Assembly: GCA_012064415.1 (NCBI GenBank)
Contig: SSNU01000012.1
Span: forward strand, 35,600 to 99,599
Reading direction: 5' to 3'
DNA length: 64,000 nucleotides
Origin: Gyrodactylus bullatarudis
Taxonomy: Eukaryota > Platyhelminthes > Monogenea > Gyrodactylidea > Gyrodactylidae
Part shown: positions 37,404 to 47,200 of the stretch, piece after piece
Numbering within the stretch: the stretch's first letter is position 1
Layout: each line of letters starts with the position of its first letter
Made by a program: the position numbers and the translations under genes
Notes under the pieces: model-generated
What the model saw: the letters and a program-made list of their open reading frames with translations, nothing else
What the model was told of the DNA's origin: nothing
Databases searched by the model: none

Positions 37404-39983
37404 TTAATTTTGATTAGAATTATTATACCTGAATTGAAAGGAAGACTGTAAACAGGCTTGATTGGGTGTGCCGGCCATTTCAAAGCTCTTGAACATGTCG
37501 GAGGGTGTGGGAAAGAGACTGATTTGCTTGGAGGCAATAATCGGAGAGGCGAAAGATGTATTTTCCTTATCTTCATTCTCCTCATTGGTGTCGATTATTT
37601 TGGGGTGAACAAACTTTTGACGAAGTTGATTGGCCAGACTTTTGGCCGTTCGGATGACCTGATGAACAAGGCAGAGATCATTAGTTTTCTCATCGAGCCT
37701 ATTATTCTGATTATGAATGGGATCTTCACAGGTCAAGGAATCGTCTCCCCCAAATAACATTCGTTTAAACTCCAAATCTCTACGCTTCCCACTCGAGTCA
37801 GATTCACTAGAATCTTCACTGGAATCGTAGAATACTGTAAGGAAAAAATTGATTGAAGTAAATGGTTTTGTATTACTCATAAGTAGGTTTAAGGACTTAC
37901 AGTTAACGATGCGATTATTTTCATGCATGGTCTGAGTTCGTTTAATCTTGGGAGCTCTATTCTCAGATTTTCTAGACTCGTTCCTGATAACTGATAACTG
38001 TGGTATATTATTTGGGGGCATGCTTGCTTTGAGATCCTTGTAGCTACGCAAGAGACTCATGCAGGCTTCAGTGATACCTTTGGTTAATCGCTTCTCAAAC
38101 ATAAGCTCATTCTGGTATGACCGATCAAACATTGTGCGATACATTCTAGGCGTGCACTGATTCTGGAAAAAAAAGTGAGAAATTATCGAAGTTCATGAAG
38201 GGTGGGGCTGGGAACTTACTGGAAATGATTTGAAAAATTCCGAATACCCCCCCTTTAAGATGTAGATCTCAGGGAAGTAGAGGAAGGGATATCTGTGGAA
38301 ATTGCTCGTCCTGTCAATGCTTCTCAGGAATGTGGCTCTGAAAATTAAAAGTGGATGAAAATTTTGTGAAATCCAATTTAAAAAAACTGTAAACTTACAA
38401 GGAAGGAGCCCTCTGAGAGCTAAATTCACAATGAAATATAATAACGGGAATTGATGGTTGAGAGGGTTGGTCTAGATTCCCAGACTTTTCTCCGTTATCA
38501 CTGCATGCGGAGAGGGAGAGAAGATTCATAAAATCAGATTTGGAAGAATGCCTAGTGCGACTATGATCCATACTGGCCTGGAGGATATCCTGGTGGAGTT
38601 CATCGGCAGATGTTATCTCAAAGCAGGTGGAGTTTTCATCAATTGGACACAAGAGACTTTCTTCCTGACAATTAGGGGGAGGACAGTCATCCTGACTCTG
38701 GACATCGTCGAGATTCAACTTAACATTCAATTCATCTGCAAGACTAAAGTAGGAAGTTCCAGTGCTATTACCATTAGGATCTTTGGCTGGGATTTGAGTG
38801 AAAACGTTGTAGAGAACTCGATCTTGAGTGTAGAAATTCTTGGCTCCCCGAATATGACCGCCTTCATATTCGTAGGGATAGCGGCAGTCAACAATTGTAT
38901 ATTTGATATTCTTATGCGCAAAACGTCCTTCTATAAGGTCATTGAGGGTTTTAGCGCTAATACAATTGAGACCTGATGATGTCTTGTCGACAACTGGCAA
39001 ACTGGCCGGTAACATGTCTCCAATTTGAGCATCACTTGAGACATGAGGTACTGGGACTGAATGAAATCTACTCAGAATGGGTTTGGAAAAATTCCTTGAA
39101 CTGAGCGGGGAAATGGCGGGGTCTTGTTGGTGGACCTTTTTGAAGCGAGATGTGGGCGTTGAGTGATGCCGTGACCATTCTGTATTTATGTTTCCAATAG
39201 TCTGGAGAACGTTGGAGGATAAAATTTGGGTGGAATCCATATCTGAGTTTGAGATGGATGAAAGACGAGCCCTCTTGGCTTTACCAGGGCTAAGAATTGT
39301 TGAACTATTCGATACTTTAATCTCCATGGTTGAATTACCCGTATTCGGTTCAGGCTTTTCATGGACTGTCAGCAGTGTGGAAATAATCTGAGTCTTTTCA
39401 ATGTCTTCTTCTGGGAAAAGATCCTTCTTCAAATTTTGATTTAATGAAGTACGCCGAACAATTCTCGAAATGACTGGGACAGTTTCACGTCTCGTTCGAC
39501 GCTTAGACAGCCATGAAGTGCTATGACATCGGCGGAGTTTAACATTCTTATAAATTGAATCTTGTGGGTATTGAGTTTTTGAATCTCCATTCTCAATAAT
39601 GTTACTTGATGATGTTGTTGAATTCTTGTAGTGAAAGGGATCAGCAATTGTCTTTATGTTATCCAAAATAAGTTTATCCTGTTTGGTAGTGTAATTGAGC
39701 TAAAGGAAATAAATAAAGTATGTCTTACATTGCAGGTTGATGGAGCAGATGCACTACTGTTGCTATAATATCCAGAGGAACAGCTATTCTGATCATCTCC
39801 AAAGCTTGGATAAATAACATTGGAATAGATATCAAATGAAGGCGGCTCTTGATTTGCGGATTCGTCCATGTATATTACAGGTTCATTACTTCTCTTGTCG
39901 TTGACATGTGTCATATAAAGCCGCTTGGATAGGTCTGTAACTGGAGTTTCATTTTTACCAAATTTATTGTTGAAGGGGATCAT
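37404..39983 (-). CDS. cdc25: CDC25 M-phase inducer phosphatase
   Basis: A dual-specificity phosphatase that removes inhibitory phosphates from cyclin-dependent kinases. My five-exon model is 39983-39729, 39678-38399, 38337-38220, 38162-37901 and 37834-37404. All junctions are GT-AG and keep frame: 781 codons. Intron 1 could also be 29 nt (acceptor at 39700), adding seven residues. The rhodanese-like domain starts at about 327 (VDCRYPYEYEGGHIRGA). The active-site loop HCEFSSQRAP puts the nucleophile at C502 and the arginine at R508. Q507 replaces the Glu normal for CDC25. FLYFPEIYILKGGYSEFF and CTPRMYRTMF complete the domain. About 110 residues are inserted between ~384 and 495. RFHSVP at S292 fits a 14-3-3/Chk1 site. 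The unusually long C-terminal tail holds a KEN box at 728-730. Confidence 0.93.
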
Positions 39984-40033
39984 CACAAATTGTCGGGCAT
40001 GGAATCTTTGATGATTTTAAGTAATGATCTATG

Positions 40034-40123
40034 TTTATAATACAGCCAATACATTTGAACAGATGATTTTATGTATGGACCAATCAGAATCAAGGATGAG
40101 TAAGAATTTTGAAAACAGCCAAT
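40034..40123 (-). promoter_or_regulatory. CCAAT/CHR-like promoter of cdc25
   Basis: Just upstream of the cdc25 start lie a TATAAA on the minus strand (40034-40039), CCAAT boxes on the plus strand at 40046-40050, 40080-40084 and 40119-40123 (34 and 39 bp apart), and TTTGAA at 40054-40059. In animal G2/M genes, NF-Y at regularly spaced CCAAT boxes and a CHR element (TTTGAA) control periodic transcription. The motifs are seen; their use is inferred. The intergenic region to Arp10 (39984-40678) is shared by two divergent genes. Confidence 0.4.
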
Positions 40124-40678
40124 CACAGTAAGCTACAGTCCCATAATAGATTATTCATATACAGTATTATTCATCTGAATGTATCACTCCTACTATTTAC
40201 ATGTGAGACCCTCTCCCTCCTAACCGACCCCCCATAACATTACTGTTAGAATAGATAGAATCAGGTCGTTATCAATTTATGAATGCGAAAACTTTTTTTT
40301 CCAAAACTTGTTTAATAAACAATTTTTATTCATAGCTTATGATAAAAGCAGCTTATCTTCAAGATAAATGTTAAGATAATTCTATTCAACATTCTATTCG
40401 GATGAACGTAGATAGTCTGAAATTTTCAATAGTTCTTGAGAAATTACATCCTTAAAATTACTCAAAAATCTATCTGTAGCACGGATTCTGCATTTAATTA
40501 AACTAAATCAATTAAATAAGCCTTATTTAATAAATAGAAGCCAAAAAACTCTCATTAAGAATTCCTAATTTGAATAGGTAATTTTTCTGAAAATTGTTCA
40601 CAATATTCAAAGTAGCTAATGATTGTAACAAAATTTCAGAGTAGACAAGTTTTGTTAGATTAAAACACTCTCTTAAAA

Positions 40679-42047
40679 ATGCCAAATTATGATTCTATTA
40701 CACAGAGCGATAAATTGGCTGTAGTTTTTGATATTGGCACTGTTTATACAAAGTAGGCATAGATATGTTAATTATAGATGCGGATTCGCTGGAGAAACTT
40801 ATCCTCGGTTTATTATTCCAACACCTTCTGAAATTTATAGTAAAACCATATCAAAAAAGGATGTTTCTGACAATATTACTAAATTTCTTCACAATGTTTA
40901 CTACGAGTAAATTATTTGTTGTTAATTTTGAAGCCTTTTATTAGTTAACCCGAAAGAACGTCCTGTGGTTATTGTCGATAGTATTTTATCAAATCCTCAA
41001 TTCAATGATATCCTCGCAGAAGTATTCTTTATAAATTACTTTGTACCAAGTCTTCTATTTGCACCAAGTCATGTTGTATCTCTAATGAGTCTCGGAATCA
41101 GTACTTCTCTCGTACTTGATATAGGCTTCGTTGAAGCTGTTATTCTACCCATTTTCTCAGGTAATACCATTCTCAACGCTTGGGAGTTGGGACCATTGGC
41201 ATTTAGAGCAATTATGAAGAATATGCGTACCCTAATTTTTAATCACTGTCACATTTTGGATGCTGAAAATGTCATTGGAGCTCTGAAAGATCACGAGGAA
41301 GTCATAATTACGGATAAGATAATAGAAGATATCATTGTTAGAACCTGCTTTGTTAGTCCGCACGAGAGAGCTATAAAATGGGCAGAATGGAGAGATAAAA
41401 CTGAAGATGGCACAAACTTATCTGAGAACATTGAGATGCCCAAATGTCCTGAAATTTTCTTTAAATATCCTCTTAATGCTCTGAATAAGTGCTACTCATT
41501 GCAAATACCTTATTGGTTTCGCGAGGCTGGACCAGAGATTTTATTTACTGGTGATCGAGATCAGATAACTCTCCAAACCCTGCTTCTGCGCTCAATAAAA
41601 CAGTGCCCTGTCGATATAAGAAAATCAGTTTGTGAAAATATTCTCATCAATGGAGGAACCTGCTTCCTTCCAGGACTAAGATCTCGACTTAAGGAAGAGT
41701 TGATAAAATCTATTGAAACTATGCCAGAATTTGAGTGTCTTAAAGGTTTGAAGAATGCTTTTCGCTTTCACAATCCTCCTGCTAAGCCAAATTATACAAG
41801 CTGGCTAGGTGCAGCCATGTTTGGTTCCCTTGAAATTCTCGCTTCACGATCAATTGATAATGCTAGTTTCATACAAAATCCTCACATTATCGATTGGTCA
41901 CAAACACATGAAATACCACCCAAGAGTGCTAGATCAGAGGATAATAATCCTATCAATTCCTTCTTTGGATCTGGCCTTTATGGTCGGGAAGATATCAAGT
42001 CATCGTTGAGATCTTCCAAGTATCTCCTCTCCAAGAATATAATTTGA
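40679..42047 (+). CDS. Actr10: Actin-related protein 10 (dynactin pointed-end subunit)
   Basis: Arp10/Arp11 caps the pointed end of the Arp1 filament in dynactin, the dynein cofactor in the cytoplasm. Model: exons 40679-40752, 40778-40906 and 40934-42047, giving 438 residues, close to the family's usual 417 or so. Phases join cleanly (AA|A TGC and GA|C CTT). The N-terminus has the actin-fold phosphate loop, VVFDIGTVYTKCGFAGE, then LLVNPKERPVVIV, VPSLLFAPSHVVSLM and CPVDIRKSVCENILINGGT, and PPAKPNYTSWLGAAMFGSLE near the C-terminus. These match the Arp10 family in order. The two introns are only 25 nt (40753-40777) and 27 nt (40907-40933). It is divergent from cdc25 and convergent with PPIL4. 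Confidence 0.93.
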
Positions 42048-42176
42048 ATGACTTGAATAACGTCTCAGCTTTTTTAACATAGAGAATACTTTTGAAAATT
42101 ATATATATATTTATCTAACAAAATGTGCAATTTTTGATATTTCTTACAAAAAAAACATTAGGAATGAATGGGGGGT

Positions 42177-43677
42177 TTATTTTTTGGACTTTTTACTCTT
42201 TTTGTGCTTCTTTGATTTCTTGGACTTTTTCTCTACATAGAAGAAAGATGACATTAGAAATAATCTCAAACAGGCTAGAAATGGCAGGAAAATTGATAGA
42301 CTTACTTTTTTTATGTTTTGGTTGATCGTCCGATGACTCGGAAGACGAACATGAGGAATCCGACCCATCAGAAGCAGTCTTGAGTAGGTTGATAAGCTTA
42401 TCAAATAGTTCCGTATCGGCCTTGCCTTCTGTTTTATTTTTGTTTCTTTTATTATCTTTGGAACTTGCCTTTACATCAATATAGCGGGGTCCTTTACCTT
42501 TTTCTCGTCTCTCTTGGATCTCCTCAAATTTCCTCTTAGTATCCTTATTGTGAGGATTATTCGGATTATGACGACTGATAAAAAGTTTATCTCCATTTTT
42601 GTATTTATTCCATTCTTTAGCAACAGACTGACTAAAGTCAACGTGGATCCTCCTATCATCGATGACGACATTTTCCATCTTGAAGATTGCATTCTCCACA
42701 CTCTCTGGCTTAATAAATTTAAAGTTTTTAATAAAACCAATTATTCTCTATTCTAATGAATGCAATGCAAAAAAGGGATTTCAATTTACCTTTTCAAATT
42801 CAATAAAAGCATACTGTAAGGAATCTCCAGTTCTTTTGTCTCGTATAACTTCACAGGAAATAATCTCGCCAAATCTACTGAAAATTATTTCAAGGTCCTC
42901 ATCTGTAGTTACTGGATTCAGCTTGCAAACAAATAGCACGTTATCTGGGGGTTTTACATCCTCATCAGGTATATCACCAAGGATTTTCAACATTTTTGCA
43001 TTTGATTTAGCTTTGTTTTTTTCTTCAAGCTCTTGAATTTGTTCTTCTGTTAAGCCTTCATGATCGTTGACAACTTCATCCTCTTCCAAGCGGACCTGTC
43101 CATATGAATCTACTCTGAGTTGAATGTCTGGTACGTATATTGGAGAGGAATTCGGGAACTCAATGAGTTTGGGATCTTCACAAGGATCGTCAATCAATAA
43201 AGTATGATGGATTCTGATATTACGATATGGACGATTAAGTTTATCAACATAACACTCATTGAATTTATCAAGAACCTCTTTACCTTCAGCTATTTCTCCA
43301 AAGACTGTATGAGTTCCGTCAAGAAATATTAGATTCTCATCTAATGTGATGAAAAATTGAGAGCCAAGTTGATTACGGCCATTATTTACCATTGACAAAA
43401 GGCCTAATTTATTGTGTTTGATTTTAGGCGACTTTTCCAAATCAAAGTATTGAGCCTGATCACCGTACATTAAACCAAAGACAGAGCTACCACCTCGTCC
43501 TGTCCCTGTAGGATCCCCTGATTGGGCAACATTGTTTCTCTGAACATTATGAAATAGACAGTTGTTGTAGTATTTATATTTACACAATTTTAAGAAATTC
43601 AAGCAAGTCTTTGGACGTTCCTCAAGATACAAGTCCACAACAAAATTGCCGACAGAAGTCTCAAAAAGTATTGACAT
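42177..43677 (-). CDS. Ppil4: Peptidyl-prolyl cis-trans isomerase-like 4 (cyclophilin-RRM protein)
   Basis: A nuclear cyclophilin fused to an RNA-recognition motif, associated with pre-mRNA processing. Exons 43677-42790, 42708-42306 and 42232-42177 give 448 residues, against about 490 in vertebrates. Residues 1-160 are the cyclophilin domain, with [31 protein letters not shown] and [12 protein letters not shown] charged linker ends at [11 protein letters not shown]. The RRM covers about 245-326, with RNP2 LFVCKL and RNP1 YAFIEFE; intron 1 falls inside the RRM after FEK and the domain resumes as [20 protein letters not shown]. The tail is Ser-rich and then a Lys/Ser repeat ([11 protein letters not shown]). 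Introns are 81 and 73 nt. The stop lies 130 bp from that of Arp10 on the opposite strand. Confidence 0.95.
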
Positions 43678-43680
43678 TTG

Positions 43681-44078
43681 ATATTTTATTAATACAAAAC
43701 AAAATTATTTGGTCAATTCAAAGTTTTATTCATTTAATTTATTGAAAAATTTTAAATATGGTTTTAATTTAAATTAAGGAATAATCATTATTAATCATTA
43801 ATTGATATACATAATATGTATGTATTACATATACTAGATTTTAATTTGAAATAATCAATAAGCATATTGTCATTATCTGGTACAAATGATATTAAATATG
43901 AACAGATGTTGGCAATGTTTTCATATTATTTGATAAGTCAGAAAATTTGTAAAAAAAAAAATTAAATTATTGTTGTTACTTTAAAGTAAATTCACTATTT
44001 AAAGATTAGAATTTGTGTTTTCAAATAAAATTAATTGAAAACTTATTTTTATGTTTTTGAATCATAAACTCGTTCAAT
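43681..44078. other. Intergenic sequence between PPIL4 and the convertase
   Basis: AT-rich, includes the PPIL4 promoter side on the right of 43677. No distinct motif recognised. Confidence 0.4.
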
Positions 44079-44084
44079 TTTATT
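44079..44084 (-). terminator. Poly(A) signal of the convertase gene
   Basis: TTTATT on the plus strand reads AATAAA on the transcript, about 170 nt after the stop codon. Confidence 0.45.
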
Positions 44085-44252
44085 TTATCGGAAAAAATTC
44101 AAAATAATCTATATTCAAAGGTTTGTATTTAATATGCATCAAAAATAAGTTATTGAATAGCTTTGTAATTGGGTAAGTTGAGTCTGTGATTATTTTTGCT
44201 AATTCCTTCAAAGGTTTTCATCTGTAAAATTTAAAAAATATTCTTATATCTC

Positions 44253-47200
44253 TCATTCTAACTTAAAGTTTAAATAAACATCTAGTCCCCATTTATGCTG
44301 AGACTTTATGAGCTGGTTGTTAAATTTCACTGCCTTTCCAGTTTTGGCGACTTCCTTGGCTTCTGGACTCAGGATGATATTTAATAATTCCTTGTTCTTT
44401 TCAATTGGCGAATCCTCTTGAGGTGTTCCATTTAATATCAACTTCAGGCCTTTAATCAAGCCCTTGACATCATTCTTCAATCTGCCTCGTATACCAAAAC
44501 CGTTATCTTTAACCTGTTAAATAAAATTAATAGTTTGGGATTATTTAATTCCTTTAATTTAGTTGATTTTATAATCAGTTTTTAGAGTCTTATAAACATT
44601 TTTAAAATTATTATATTCTCAGTAGATGAAACCTGGAGTAAAAATCTTCAAGACAATAAAAATTTGTGATCTCTTTGAGTATTCTCAAAAATTACTCATT
44701 TCATAGAATTTATTCATCTTAAAATGTTTAGGCGTTGTTTTCTCAGCAAAAAAGGGTGTCATGTAAAGAAACTTCTACATCATCCCTTGAATGAATTTTT
44801 TTATCGATTGGATGTTCTTCTATGGATTACATTTTCTTCTTGAATTACCTTTAGAATCCAAGTTCCCTCAGAATTTTCTCCATAGAACTGGGAGGACGAG
44901 AAAAGTTGATAATTCTTTCCAGCTTGAAAATCTTTAGGTCTGACAAAGAGAAGCTGTGACTCTGTGCCGCTTGGACTAATCAAAGTAAAATTGAGGGAAC
45001 CTCTCGATGCTGACATCCAGAATACTTCCAAGGAGACTGTCTCTAACCGTTCAACCTGACAGTTTACCAACTCCTCTTTACAATGACGTATACAGGTTGA
45101 ATTCTCAACAACGGCCTTATCCACAACTATTTCAATTGAAATCTCTTTTTTTGCGTACACTTTGTAGCTAGGAAATAGGGTGATTTTTCAATGAAATTTA
45201 TGCTGCTAGAAATATTTCGTTCTAGGTGCTTATGTAAGGTTCCTGTGGGATATATTACATAAGCACCTAGAACGAAATATTTCTAGTAACCTTTGTAAGT
45301 ATAGGTGCTGCACTATTCATCAGAAATTTATGCTACTGATGAAGAACGCGTAGAGACAAATACTGACGTGAGAACAATTGTCTAACAAAAAAAAAAAAAA
45401 ATAATGAAATATTGACCAGAGTTTTAATAACACTCCTCAATGACCTTGAGTTTAACCCTATCTGAATCAGACAGAAAATCATAGACTGCTACCTTTTTCT
45501 CACCTTCAAACACAAATAATTCTCTAGGTTTGAAGTAATATTATTCATAAGTAACAATTCGTCTAGAAGAGTTGAGATTAGTCTATAATATATGCTTTCC
45601 ATAATAATCCGAGTTTTTTTCTATTATTAATTTCAATGGAGAATCGATCGAGTAAGAAGAGAATTTCATCATGCCTCTGTTTAGCTTTAATTTCAACTTA
45701 TTTTTAGAGAAATCTATTTAAATAAGTCATAATTATTATAGGATTGAACCAGATGTTTAATGAAAATTGTTACTACCTATTTTTCAGATCGTTTTTAAGC
45801 AGTTTCTCACTATTTTCTACCCTAAACAGACTCAAAAGGATGTCGATAACATTTTTGGTTCATTCCAATTATTTGAATTCCGATAAGAACTACATTTCTA
45901 TTGGGATGAAATACAGGCCGATTTGAGATATCTAAAGATTAAACGATGGAAAATCAAATTTTTTTACAATTTATTTGTGCAAGCAAGTCAAATGCAAAAA
46001 ATCACCTCAAGAATCAGTTTATCTTGAAGGCCGAAATCTACTTTTAGGTCAATAAACCTACTTCAATTTTATCCTTTAGAGTAAAATCTAGATTTTGAAG
46101 AAGCTTTTTTCGAAATTAAAAAATTCTGATAGGATAGAAAAGATAGGAGAATATTTCTTGCAAAGAACACCTTGTTTTGTTCTATGTCGGCAATGTTCCT
46201 TAACTTTCATTGATTTTCAAAAGAAATTCGGTAAGTCAATAAGTAAACTATAAGCTAAATTATACATCTGTTTTTCTTTCAAAACTCTACAGAGAGAGGT
46301 TTAGTAAATTCTGAACAGCAAAGTTATATTGATACGTTTAAAGAAAAAAATTGAAAAAAATCCGATAAAAACTTGAGTAAACCAAAGCTATTTGATATGA
46401 AGTTGAGAATCTATTGACTATAACGTTTTTCGGTTGCTACCTGATTATGTAGTCTTCTGGCTTGTGTTGGTTTATCTGTAGAAAAAGAAAGGGGAGAGAA
46501 AGGTATAGTATTTCTTAAAGAATGAGAATTATAAAAATTACAGTAATAAGAATTATTAGAGTAATAACTCTGAAAGAAAATTAAAATTAAGATTAGAATG
46601 AAAAACATTTAGAGATTACCCTGATAAAAATAGTTTGGACAGATAGACCAATACAAGCCAGAAGACAACATAGTCAGGTAGCAAGCGAACAACGTTATAG
46701 TCAATCTATGCCGAACAGCTCCCTGAAGAACTACTTGGTTCAAAATTATGATTTGGGAATCTATATTTTTTACAAAAATCTTGACTTTTTCATCAAGATT
46801 TCGAACATGTCCAAGATTTTTAGGAATCAAAATTATTTACGAGTAAAATATGGTAATTTTTCTAATTTCGATTTGACATTCGGAGGTCGATCAAAAGAGG
46901 TTTTTCAATATCAAGAAAAGAAACTTGGAATAGAAATGATAGAACTTGTATCATTTTGAATTGGAAAAATTCAAAACACTCTAAATTCTTGATTTATGGA
47001 TCACGATCGATTTAACAAACGAAACTCACGGACTATTGGTCTTCTTCATTTTACTAATTACTCGATTGCCTTCATCACTAGACTGCCTCTTATTCATGTT
47101 ATCAGACCAGTTTTTCTTGGAGACTAATTCGCCAACCACCACCTGAGCTTGACACAATTTATCCTTAATTTTCCATTTACTAGCCATGTAGACCATAAGG

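Noticed and set aside
38548..38976. 142-codon plus-strand frame
   Set aside because: Exact antisense of the conserved CDC25 coding exon; a shadow.
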